From an uncultured bacterium (GTDB lineage: Bacteria > Omnitrophota > Gorgyraeia > Gorgyraeales > Gorgyraeaceae), in assembly GCA_913009675.1 (NCBI GenBank), contig CAJVXD010000086.1, positions 1-5,985 of the forward strand: DNA of 5,985 nucleotides, read 5' to 3'. Of the stretch, positions 1 to 5,985 are shown piece after piece; positions within the stretch are counted from its first letter, which is position 1, and each line of letters starts with the position of its first letter. The notes under the pieces are model-generated. The model made no database searches and was not told the origin of the DNA. It saw only the letters and a program-made list of their open reading frames with translations. Made by a program: the position numbers and the translations under genes.

Positions 1-1053
1 CTCCATATGAAGCAGCCCCAAAAAACCACATCTGTAACCGAAACCCAACGACAGGGAGGTCTCCACTTCATAGACCAAAGAAGCATCATTCAGTCTTAAT
101 TTTTCAATGGCAGTTTTCAGGGCATCAAAATCTTTCGCATTGACAGGGTAGATACCGCAAAAAACCATTGGTTTTATCTGCCTGTATCCCGGAAGAGGGT
201 GTCTTGCCGGTCGGCTTGACTCTGTAACAGTATCCCCGTTTATTACCTCCCTGGCCTCCTTGATCTGGCATGTTATGTAACCAACCTCGCCGCAATAAAG
301 ACCGTCTATCGGTTCCATCTTAGGCCTGAAGATACCTGTCTCCTGCACCTCATATTTTTTCGAAGAAGACATCATGAGTATGCGCATCCCCTTTTGCACA
401 TAACCGCTTACCACCCTTATATAAACAATGACCCCTCTGTATATGTCGTATTTGGAATCAAATATCAATGCCTGCAGCGGTTCACCCCCATCCCCCCCGG
501 GAACAGGGACATCCTTCACTATCTTCTCGAGGATCTCTTCGGTCCCGATCCCTTCCTTGGCGCTGGCCATTATTACCGTATCTTCTTCCAACTTTAGTAT
601 GCTTTTTATCTCCTGTTTTACCCTCTCAGGTTCGGCATTTTGCAGGTCAATCTTATTAACAACAGGGATTATCTTAAGCCCCTTGTCGATGGCCTGTTGA
701 AGGTTTGCAACCGTTTGCGCCTCTACTCCCTGCGCGGCATCTACCAGCAGGACAGCGCCCTCGCATGCGGAAAGGGATTTCGAAACCTCATAGCTAAAAT
801 CGACATGACCGGGTGTATCTATCAGGTTCAACTCATAGACATTACCGTCTTTTGCCTTATAGGATATCCTCACAGCGCTTGCCTTGATCGTTATGCCCCG
901 CTCCCTTTCAAGGTCCATATCATCAAGGAGCTGCTCCCTGAACTGCCTCCGGTCTACCGTATGTGTAAACTGCAGCAATCTATCTGCAAGCGTAGATTTT
1001 CCATGATCGATGTGAGCTATGATGCAAAAATTGCGGATATTGCTTTTATCCAT
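1..1053 (-). CDS. lepA: Elongation factor 4 (LepA), N-terminal 351 codons, cut by the window edge
   Basis: Ribosome-associated translational GTPase; the family binds 70S ribosomes and has been linked to back-translocation and to initiation or 30S biogenesis. The frame opens with ATG at 1053 and stays open to base 1, where it ends on a GAG codon, so about 250 of the usual roughly 600 residues are missing to the left. All G motifs are visible: G1 AHIDHGKST (13-21), G2 RGITIK (52-57) after DLERE, G3 DTPGH (79-83), G4 NKID (133-136) and G5 SAK (164-166). A beta-barrel domain II follows (about 190-280), and the last residues contain [16 protein letters not shown], the LepA signature in domain III that separates it from EF-G and TypA. 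It begins 12 bases after the phosphohexomutase stop, with only a weak A-rich AAAGA (1063-1067) upstream, which suggests translational coupling. The identification is secure; only the 3' end is unseen. Confidence 0.97.
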   Translation of the reverse strand, partial: MDKSNIRNFCIIAHIDHGKSTLADRLLQFTHTVDRRQFREQLLDDMDLERERGITIKASAVRISYKAKDGNVYELNLIDTPGHVDFSYEVSKSLSACEGAVLLVDAAQGVEAQTVANLQQAIDKGLKIIPVVNKIDLQNAEPERVKQEIKSILKLEEDTVIMASAKEGIGTEEILEKIVKDVPVPGGDGGEPLQALIFDSKYDIYRGVIVYIRVVSGYVQKGMRILMMSSSKKYEVQETGIFRPKMEPIDGLYCGEVGYITCQIKEAREVINGDTVTESSRPARHPLPGYRQIKPMVFCGIYPVNAKDFDALKTAIEKLRLNDASLVYEVETSLSLGFGYRCGFLGLLHME

Positions 1054-1065
1054 TTGAATTAATCT

Positions 1066-2469
1066 TTAAATACGGAGGGCGATTTCTTTTCCGAATCCCA
1101 GATATTCCCTGGCCAGCTTCTTGCTGGGGGCCTCTGCATAGATCCTCAATATAGGTTCGGTACCGGAAAGTCTCATGATCAGCCAGCTATCATCTTCCAT
1201 GATAAATTTATATCCATCGTAGGACCTTGCCTCCTTCACCGGCTTGTTCAGTATTTTTTTAGGAGGGCTATCCTTGAGGGACTTCATGAGTTTCTTCTTT
1301 TTATCATCGGGATAAGCCATGTCTATCCTTTCATAGCTAAACTTTCCGTATTCCTTCTCTACCCCATCTATTATTTCTAATATGCCTTTTTTTCGCTGAG
1401 CCATCATCTCTACAAGCAGCATCCCTATAAGCATGCCGTCCCGCTCAGGGATATAGTTCTTGACGCCGATGCCGCCGGATTCCTCGCCCCCTATAAGCAC
1501 ATCCCTATCGAGCATAAGCCGGCATATATATTTAAAACCAACGGGCGTCTCGTGCAATTTAAGGACGTATTTCTTTGTTATGCGCTCTATAAGGGTGGTG
1601 TTGGTAATCGTCTTAACTACCTCGCCTGTCCACCCTTTATCTTCAATAAAATGCAGCAGTAGAAAGGCCATTATCTGTCCTGCGCCGATATATCTTCCTC
1701 CCGGGGTTACAGCACTGATCCTGTCCGCATCGCCATCATTGACAATCGCAATGTCATAGTCTTGATCCTTCATCTTCTGAAATACTGCATCCAGGTTTTT
1801 GGGGATGGGCTCCGGGTTTACGCCGCCGAATAAAGGGTCTCTGCCTGCCCTCATCTGGGTAATCTCGATGCCTGTATCCCTCAAGGCCTCCCTTATGTAA
1901 CCATCGCCTACCCCATGCATGCAATCTACCAGGACCTTGAGCCTTGCCTTTTTCAAGATATCTATATCTATGTATGACCTTATAAACTTCATGTAATCAG
2001 GCTTCAGATCAGTCATCTCTATGAGCCCGGATTTGACGGCCTTGTCTAAGGGGAGAGACTTTATTCCATTCTTACTCAGAAACGATTCGATGGACCTTGT
2101 AACGCCTTCATCGGCAGAGCTGGCATAATGAGCCTTGATCTTTATGCCGTTGTACGCAGGGGGGTTGTGACTGGCTGTTATCATCACACCGCCTGCAAGG
2201 TCGTTATTTTTTATGGCGAGGCTGACAAGGGGCGTAGGCACTGCCTTGTCAGACAACAAGACCTTGATACCGTTTCCGGCAAGTACCTCAACCACAAGCC
2301 CGGCATACCTCTCAGACAAAAATCTCCAGTCATAGCCGACTACAAGCCTGTCTCCTCCCGCACCTTTAAAATAATCTGCAATCGCCTGCGAAACTATACG
2401 TATATTTTCGAAGGTGAAATCCTCTGATATTATAGCCCTCCACCCATCTGTGCCAAATTTTATAGCCAT
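1066..2469 (-). CDS. Phosphoglucomutase/phosphomannomutase (alpha-D-phosphohexomutase family)
   Basis: Cytoplasmic Mg2+ enzyme that interconverts hexose 1- and 6-phosphates through a phosphoserine. The 467 residues match the family length, and all four active-site loops are present: the N-terminal FGTDGWR (5-11), the catalytic serine loop TASHNP with Ser100, the metal loop DGDADR (245-250, Asp245, Asp247 and Asp249), the sugar-recognition loop GEESGG (328-333), and the phosphate-binding loop RLSGTEP (433-439). GEESGG and TASHNPPAYNG fit the phosphoglucomutase/phosphomannomutase branch; GlmM usually carries GEQSGH and a different residue after the SHNP motif, so GlmM is unlikely. Which hexose is preferred cannot be read from the sequence. 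The mannose-1-phosphate guanylyltransferase upstream favours a phosphomannomutase role (ManB-like), by inference. The ATG at 2469 lies 4 bases after the rpe stop and is served by AAAGGA (2477-2482), 7 bases upstream. Confidence 0.95.
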   Translation of the reverse strand: MAIKFGTDGWRAIISEDFTFENIRIVSQAIADYFKGAGGDRLVVGYDWRFLSERYAGLVVEVLAGNGIKVLLSDKAVPTPLVSLAIKNNDLAGGVMITASHNPPAYNGIKIKAHYASSADEGVTRSIESFLSKNGIKSLPLDKAVKSGLIEMTDLKPDYMKFIRSYIDIDILKKARLKVLVDCMHGVGDGYIREALRDTGIEITQMRAGRDPLFGGVNPEPIPKNLDAVFQKMKDQDYDIAIVNDGDADRISAVTPGGRYIGAGQIMAFLLLHFIEDKGWTGEVVKTITNTTLIERITKKYVLKLHETPVGFKYICRLMLDRDVLIGGEESGGIGVKNYIPERDGMLIGMLLVEMMAQRKKGILEIIDGVEKEYGKFSYERIDMAYPDDKKKKLMKSLKDSPPKKILNKPVKEARSYDGYKFIMEDDSWLIMRLSGTEPILRIYAEAPSKKLAREYLGFGKEIALRI

Positions 2470-2473
2470 CCAT

Positions 2474-3166
2474 TTATCCTTTCAGTTTCAGCCGCCTCAC
2501 TGCCTCTATACCATCCTTTGCCCCAAAAAAATAGGACCCGGCTACAATTATATTTGCCCCGGCCTCTATAACAGATTTGACGTTGCTCTCCTTAATCCCT
2601 CCGTCAACCTCTATATCCCCGGAAAAGGCCCCTCTGGCCTCCCTTATCCTTGGCAATACCCCCTCGATAAATCCCTGTCCGCCAAAACCGGGATGCACCG
2701 ACATGATCAAGAGCATATCTATATCTCCAAGCACCCTGCCGATACAAAAACTTGAATCAGGGTTCAGGGATAATCCGGCCTTTTTCCCGTAAGACCTTAT
2801 CTCGTCGAGTATTTCCTTTACGCGGGCATCATCTATCTTATCAACGGCCATAGAGCGTCCCTTTCGAATCTCATGACCATATGACTCTGCATGTATAGTG
2901 ATGATATCGCTCCCTGCCGCTACAAATTCCCTGATAAATCTATGTGGTCCTTCGATCATCAAGTGTACATCAAGAGGGAGACGGGTACACCTCCTTATCG
3001 CCTCTACGATAAGAGGGCCTATTGTAATATTAGGGACAAAACGGCCGTCCATCACGTCTATGTGCACAAGGTCAGCGCCGGCATCCTCTATTCTTTTTAT
3101 CTCGTATTCCAGCCTTGAAAAATCAGCTGATAATATACTCGGGGCTACAAGTATGTCTTTTTTCAT
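2474..3166 (-). CDS. rpe: Ribulose-phosphate 3-epimerase
   Basis: Interconverts D-ribulose 5-phosphate and D-xylulose 5-phosphate in the pentose phosphate pathway; a cytoplasmic TIM-barrel metalloenzyme. Signature blocks in order are APSILSADF (8-16), HIDVMDGRFVPN (35-46) with metal ligand His35 and catalytic Asp37, DVHLMI (66-71) with His68, HAES (92-95), MSVHPGFGGQ (155-164), VDGGI (187-191) with the second catalytic Asp188, and the phosphate-binding VAGSYFF near the end. The 230 residues are slightly longer than the usual 215-225. The stretch between HAES and KKAG (about 96-128) is roughly 17 residues longer than in the Thermotoga-type enzyme recalled from memory, while the segment before VDGG is about 5 shorter. 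The ATG at 3166 has a strong Shine-Dalgarno, AGGAG, 8 bases upstream; that AGGAG overlaps the TAG stop of the preceding peptidase gene. No catalytic residue is missing. Confidence 0.97.
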   Translation of the reverse strand: MKKDILVAPSILSADFSRLEYEIKRIEDAGADLVHIDVMDGRFVPNITIGPLIVEAIRRCTRLPLDVHLMIEGPHRFIREFVAAGSDIITIHAESYGHEIRKGRSMAVDKIDDARVKEILDEIRSYGKKAGLSLNPDSSFCIGRVLGDIDMLLIMSVHPGFGGQGFIEGVLPRIREARGAFSGDIEVDGGIKESNVKSVIEAGANIIVAGSYFFGAKDGIEAVRRLKLKG

Positions 3167-3174
3167 AGACGCTG

Positions 3175-3179
3175 CTCCT
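3175..3179 (-). promoter_or_regulatory. Shine-Dalgarno site of rpe, overlapping the upstream stop codon
   Basis: AGGAG on the minus strand, 8 bases before the rpe ATG at 3166. The preceding peptidase gene stops with TAG at 3178-3180, so the two signals share bases (TAGGAG). A ribosome terminating on the peptidase frame would be placed directly on the rpe initiation site, which suggests coupled translation. The overlap is seen; the coupling is inferred. Confidence 0.8.
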
Positions 3180-4446
3180 ATAGATATAACTCCTTTTCTA
3201 TTCCCCTTCTTAGCTTGTCCTTGATAGGGCCGATGATAGCAAGGTTTAACCCTTTACTCTTAAATATCGAGGAGGCCACACGCCGTAGATCCCCGGTAGT
3301 TATAGATTCTATTTTTTCAACGATCTTATCCTTATCGGGGGGATTGCCTGTTGATATCGCATGGGCTCCAAGCCAGAGCATATGGTCAAGCGTATCCTCC
3401 AGTGCCAACAAAAGCTGGACCTTGAAAAATTCCTTCGCCCTTTTTAATTCTCTGATAGGCACAGGCTTCTCCCTGATCCTCCTCAACTCCTTTAGTATAA
3501 GAGAGACAGTCTTTTTGATCTGCCTGTGTTCCATGCCTGCATTAACAACAAAACCCCCCGTGTCCTTGTATCTTTTTATTTCCGTAGAGATCTCATAGGC
3601 GAGCCCTTTTTTCTCTCTTATATTTTCAAAAAGCCTGGAGGACATATTCGCCCCCAGAATAATATGGAGCAGGCTTAGAACGTACCTATCCTTATGCGTT
3701 CCCCCAAAGGTATGTATCCCCATAGAGATGCGGGACTGTTCTGTGTCCTTATAAAGAACCCTTGTCCTGGGTGAAATCTGCTCGCTGGTAAATTTGAGAA
3801 GGTCACCCGGCCCTGCATTAGACCTTATATTGAATATTTCTTTTATCCTGTGCATTACGGCTTCATATTTTAAATTGCCGCACAAAACCAGCATCATATT
3901 TTTCGATATATAATTGTTCCTTTTGTAATTCACAATATCCTGCCTGGTAATAGAGGCTACGGATTCAACGCTGCCCGCTATCGGCCGTCCCAGGGGATGG
4001 TCCTGCCACATAAGCCCACTCAATATATCGTGCACATGGTGGTTCGGGAGATCGCGATACATCTTTATCTCTTGCATTACAACGCTGCGTTCCCGCTCCA
4101 GCTCCCTTTCGCTTATCTCGGCGTGGAGCACCATATCAGAGAGCACATTAAGCGCTATCTCTATATCCCCTCCGCTTACCTTGGCTAAATAACAGGTTGC
4201 CTCTTCGGATGTAAAGCCGTTTAAGGAACCGCCTCTGCCTTCTATCTCTTCCTTGATCCTCTTTGTGCTTCTTGTAGGAGTACCCTTGAAGATCATATGT
4301 TCCAGGAAATGTGATATGCCGCAAAGTTTCTTATCCTCATTCCTGGAACCTATCCCTACCCAGACACCTACTGCTGCCGATTCCATGTGCGGCATATGGT
4401 GAAGCAATACACGGACATTATTAGCGAGCTCTATTTCTTTATGCAT
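3178..4446 (-). CDS. M16 family zinc metallopeptidase (processing peptidase-like, M16B type)
   Basis: Clan ME zinc peptidase related to mitochondrial processing peptidase beta and Bacillus YmxG/MlpA. The inverted zinc motif HxxEH is intact as HFLEH (46-50: ligands His46 and His50, catalytic Glu49). The third ligand is Glu126, 76 residues after His50 as in the beta-MPP spacing, and Glu119 lies 7 before it, as in the family. The second, non-catalytic domain (from about 185) has the conserved block MSSRLFENIREKKGLAY (268-284), with the substrate-contacting Arg277 and Tyr284. The 422 residues match the single-chain, two-domain bacterial form, which normally dimerises. No signal peptide or membrane segment is seen, so a cytoplasmic location is likely. 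The natural substrate is unknown. The ATG at 4446 overlaps the ruvX end by 8 bases, with a weak GGA 5 bases upstream, suggesting coupled translation. Confidence 0.95.
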   Translation of the reverse strand: MHKEIELANNVRVLLHHMPHMESAAVGVWVGIGSRNEDKKLCGISHFLEHMIFKGTPTRSTKRIKEEIEGRGGSLNGFTSEEATCYLAKVSGGDIEIALNVLSDMVLHAEISERELERERSVVMQEIKMYRDLPNHHVHDILSGLMWQDHPLGRPIAGSVESVASITRQDIVNYKRNNYISKNMMLVLCGNLKYEAVMHRIKEIFNIRSNAGPGDLLKFTSEQISPRTRVLYKDTEQSRISMGIHTFGGTHKDRYVLSLLHIILGANMSSRLFENIREKKGLAYEISTEIKRYKDTGGFVVNAGMEHRQIKKTVSLILKELRRIREKPVPIRELKRAKEFFKVQLLLALEDTLDHMLWLGAHAISTGNPPDKDKIVEKIESITTGDLRRVASSIFKSKGLNLAIIGPIKDKLRRGIEKELYL

Positions 4447-4852
4447 TTAAATCCAGATATGTCTGCAGGATCAGCTGGGCGGCTATCTTATCTATAGAAG
4501 CCCTGCGTTTTTTTCTAGACAGGCCTGCCTCTAAAAGTAAGCGTTCCCCCTGGACCGTGGTTAACCTCTCGTCTATCATTTCAATATCTACCGATAATTC
4601 CCTCTTCAGGATATCTGCGAACCCCTCTGCAAATCTTGCACTCTCCCCCTTTGTCCCATTCATGTTTAGCGGCATACCTATAATAATCTTTGAAATGGCG
4701 TATCTATCCACCAGGGATTTTATGGTGCCGAGCGTCTCTTCCAGGTTGTCTTGAATTATAACATCAAACCCCTGCGCAGTAATGTTCAGGGCATCGCTAA
4801 GTGCAATACCTATACGCCTTTTTCCGATATCAAGGGCGAGGTATCTCGACAT
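4439..4852 (-). CDS. ruvX: RuvX/YqgF family RNase H-fold nuclease (putative pre-16S rRNA nuclease / Holliday junction resolvase)
   Basis: Small cytoplasmic nuclease of the RuvC/RNase H superfamily. In E. coli YqgF has been implicated in 16S rRNA 5'-end maturation, and mycobacterial RuvX resolves Holliday junctions in vitro; which role applies here cannot be told. The 137 residues equal the family norm. Visible features are LALDIGKRRIGIALSD (5-20) with catalytic Asp8, GMPLNMNGTKG (59-69, the YqgF signature), DERLTT (94-99) with acidic Glu95, and DKIAAQLILQ (121-130) with Asp121, completing the acidic triad. The ATG at 4852 lies 7 bases after the guanylyltransferase stop. The only purine run, GGGA, is too close to the start to be a normal Shine-Dalgarno, so translation may depend on coupling from upstream. 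The 3' end overlaps the peptidase gene by 8 bases in a different frame. Confidence 0.96.
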   Translation of the reverse strand: MSRYLALDIGKRRIGIALSDALNITAQGFDVIIQDNLEETLGTIKSLVDRYAISKIIIGMPLNMNGTKGESARFAEGFADILKRELSVDIEMIDERLTTVQGERLLLEAGLSRKKRRASIDKIAAQLILQTYLDLNA

Positions 4853-4859
4853 ATCCCGT

Positions 4860-5906
4860 TCAAAAACCCTTTAGGAGGTTTTTCACTTCCTGGGCCCTGT
4901 TTTTATTGCAGACCAGTGTCCCTGATTTACTCTGCACTATTATCAGGTCCTTAACACCTATTACACCGATCTTATGATTCCGCTCGCCTATTATTATAGA
5001 ACCCCTCACATCTATGAGAGAGGCCTTTGAAAGGACGATGTTCCCGCAGATGTCTTTGTCGTATATCTCTTCTATGCTTGACCACGAGCCTATATCCACC
5101 CAGTCAAACCCTGCCTTGATGCAAAGTATCCGTCGGAAACCGCTCTTTGCAGCAGGCTCTATTATACCATAATCTATGGATACGGGATTAATCCCCGAAT
5201 ATTCATTTGAGAGCCTTATGGCATAACCTCTCTTCCCCTCGGACTTCAAGACGTCTTTTAAGCCATAATACAGATTTGGCATGTGTCTTTTTAATGCGGC
5301 TAATATAGAGTCTGTCTCCCATATAAAAATCCCGCTATTCCAGAGGAACGTTCCTTGTCGATAAAACCCTTCCGCCTTTTTCTTCTCGGGTTTCTCTGTA
5401 AACCTCTTTACCAGATGAGCCCCTGATATGCGCCGGCCAAGTTCTATATACCCATACCCTACGGAGGCGTATCTTGGTTTTATGCCTATCGTAACAAGTC
5501 TTTGATGAGAGCCGGCTATTTTTTCAGCAGAGAGCAGGTCTTTAAAAAAGACCCTTGAATCATTTATTATATGGTCTGCCGGCAAGACCACCATGGTCTG
5601 ATTACCAAACCGCTTTTTTAATACCAGCGCTGCCAGACAAATGGCCACAGCCGTATCCTTCCCTTCGGGTTCCAGGATTATATTATCCTTCGGGAGGAGC
5701 GACACATAAGCCCTGAGACCGGAAAATTGCTTCTTGGTGGTTATGAGAAATATATTCTCCGGAGGGAGGTAACTTTTTAACCTCCTCAGGGTCTCATGGA
5801 TCATTACATTTCGCCTGCCAAATGCTAATATATGTTTTGCCCTGCCTTTTGTAGTCTTTGGCCAGAGTCTTTCGCCCTTACCCCCGGCCATTATGACGGC
5901 ATACAT
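4860..5906 (-). CDS. manC: Mannose-1-phosphate guanylyltransferase (monofunctional)
   Basis: Makes GDP-mannose from mannose 1-phosphate and GTP in the cytoplasm, supplying surface polysaccharide or glycan synthesis. Numbered from the ATG at 5906 (348 residues), it has AGGKGERLWP (7-16), LEPEGKDTA (78-86), the metal-binding PADH (109-112), GYGYIE (150-155), FTEKP (169-173), WNSGIF (189-194), SIDYGIIE (243-250) and WVDIGSW (269-275), followed by a short C-terminal beta-strand domain with LVCNKNRAQEV. No cupin phosphomannose isomerase domain follows, so it is monofunctional. The usual PKQFL after the glycine-rich loop is replaced by AKHIL (23-27), keeping Lys24, and GRNTAP is GKDTAV, so another nucleotide or sugar cannot be excluded. 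The start at 5906 is preferred because AGGAG lies 5 bases upstream and the protein then begins MYAVIMAGG, as in homologues. An in-frame GTG at 5930 would add 8 unconserved residues. Confidence 0.92.
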   Translation of the reverse strand: MYAVIMAGGKGERLWPKTTKGRAKHILAFGRRNVMIHETLRRLKSYLPPENIFLITTKKQFSGLRAYVSLLPKDNIILEPEGKDTAVAICLAALVLKKRFGNQTMVVLPADHIINDSRVFFKDLLSAEKIAGSHQRLVTIGIKPRYASVGYGYIELGRRISGAHLVKRFTEKPEKKKAEGFYRQGTFLWNSGIFIWETDSILAALKRHMPNLYYGLKDVLKSEGKRGYAIRLSNEYSGINPVSIDYGIIEPAAKSGFRRILCIKAGFDWVDIGSWSSIEEIYDKDICGNIVLSKASLIDVRGSIIIGERNHKIGVIGVKDLIIVQSKSGTLVCNKNRAQEVKNLLKGF

Positions 5907-5911
5907 AAGAT

Positions 5912-5916
5912 CTCCT
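5912..5916 (-). promoter_or_regulatory. Shine-Dalgarno site that sets the guanylyltransferase start
   Basis: AGGAG on the minus strand, 5 bases before the ATG at 5906. The alternative GTG start at 5930 has no well-spaced purine run (only AGG directly adjacent), so this site decides for the shorter protein. Confidence 0.8.
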
Positions 5917-5922
5917 AAATTA

Positions 5923-5939
5923 GCCCTCACCTAAAGGGC
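5923..5939 (-). promoter_or_regulatory. Small inverted repeat just upstream of the guanylyltransferase ribosome-binding site
   Basis: On the minus strand GCCCT, a 7-base loop and AGGGC form a perfect 5-base-pair stem. It is followed by a mixed UAAUUU rather than a run of U, so it is a weak candidate for a rho-independent terminator. It lies 6 bases before the AGGAG site and spans the possible TGA stop of the upstream frame (5927-5929) and the GTG at 5930. It could be a leaky terminator or attenuator, an RNA element affecting initiation, or chance; a five-pair stem alone is thin evidence. Confidence 0.25.
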
Positions 5940-5985
5940 AATGCTGTATGTACTATTCCCATGCAATTAATCAGTTTTTTGAAAG
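5927..5985 (-). CDS. Possible C-terminal tail of an upstream gene, cut by the window edge
   Basis: One of the three minus-strand frames is open from the right edge to a TGA at 5927-5929, encoding at least 19 residues that end INCMGIVHTALPFR. The other two frames stop earlier, at about 5971-5973 and 5967-5969. The stop lies 20 bases before the guanylyltransferase ATG, a spacing like the other junctions here, so an operon gene ending at this point would fit. The fragment is too short to identify a family, and a 59-base open frame is readily expected by chance. If it is not coding, this stretch is the leader of the operon. Confidence 0.3.
   Translation of the reverse strand, partial: FKKLINCMGIVHTALPFR

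Noticed and set aside
640..1062. A 140-codon open frame on the plus strand
   Set aside because: It lies entirely antisense to the lepA G domain, has no recognisable motif and no evident ribosome-binding site; it is the shadow of a conserved gene. Smaller plus-strand frames in 394-700 are rejected for the same reason.
1066..2469. Annotation as phosphoglucosamine mutase (GlmM)
   Set aside because: The sugar loop reads GEESGG rather than the GEQSGH typical of GlmM, and the serine loop continues PPAYNG; the phosphoglucomutase/phosphomannomutase branch fits better.
2128..2755. Plus-strand open frames opposite the phosphohexomutase and rpe
   Set aside because: They run opposite well-identified coding sequence and look like no protein family; overlap with real genes explains them.
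3215..3598. A 127-codon plus-strand open frame with hydrophobic stretches
   Set aside because: It is antisense to the second domain of the M16 peptidase; the hydrophobic look follows from complementing that gene's codons.
5975..5980. Run of six T on the plus strand as a terminator tract
   Set aside because: No stable hairpin precedes it on the plus strand, and there is no plus-strand gene to terminate.
5940..5985. Possible promoter for the operon (TTGCAT or CTGATT as -35 with TACATA-like -10)
   Set aside because: The -10 candidate matches only about half of the consensus, and the region may be coding sequence of an upstream gene; not supportable.
1..5985. Mobile element, CRISPR array, defence or biosynthetic novelty
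   Set aside because: No transposase, integrase, direct-repeat array, tRNA target site or unfamiliar gene cluster was seen; all six long genes belong to well-known families.

Overview
The window is a stretch of bacterial chromosome in which every recognisable gene lies on the minus strand, so the transcript reads from the right edge (base 5985) towards the left edge (base 1). Six protein genes fill almost all of it. In transcription order they are: a mannose-1-phosphate guanylyltransferase (4860-5906), the RuvX/YqgF nuclease-fold protein (4439-4852), an M16 zinc peptidase (3178-4446), ribulose-phosphate 3-epimerase (2474-3166), a phosphoglucomutase/phosphomannomutase (1066-2469), and the first 351 codons of the ribosomal GTPase LepA/EF4 (1-1053), which runs off the left edge. 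A short open frame ending at 5927 may be the tail of a seventh, upstream gene.

The junctions are very tight: gaps of 7, 11, 4 and 12 bases and one 8-base overlap. I see no room for an internal terminator or an intergenic promoter, which points to one polycistronic operon continuing past both edges. No tRNA, rRNA, CRISPR array, insertion sequence or riboswitch was found, and no stretch of 300 bases or more lacks a gene.

Functionally the operon mixes housekeeping and sugar-phosphate genes. The phosphohexomutase and the guanylyltransferase could carry out consecutive steps from mannose-6-phosphate to GDP-mannose, which would feed surface polysaccharide or glycan synthesis. Rpe belongs to the pentose phosphate pathway, RuvX to pre-rRNA processing or DNA repair, the M16 enzyme to peptide or protein turnover, and LepA to translation.

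The organism is a bacterium (LepA and RuvX are bacterial families). Codon use leans strongly to ATA for isoleucine and AGG/AGA for arginine, at moderate base composition. This is unlike enterobacteria and would fit an uncultured lineage such as the Omnitrophota or relatives, but that placement is a guess. The content looks like ordinary core genome; I found no convincing new system. The points worth a second look are a diverged nucleotide-binding signature in the guanylyltransferase, an inserted segment in the epimerase, and the small hairpin with overlapping stop and start signals at the head of the visible operon.
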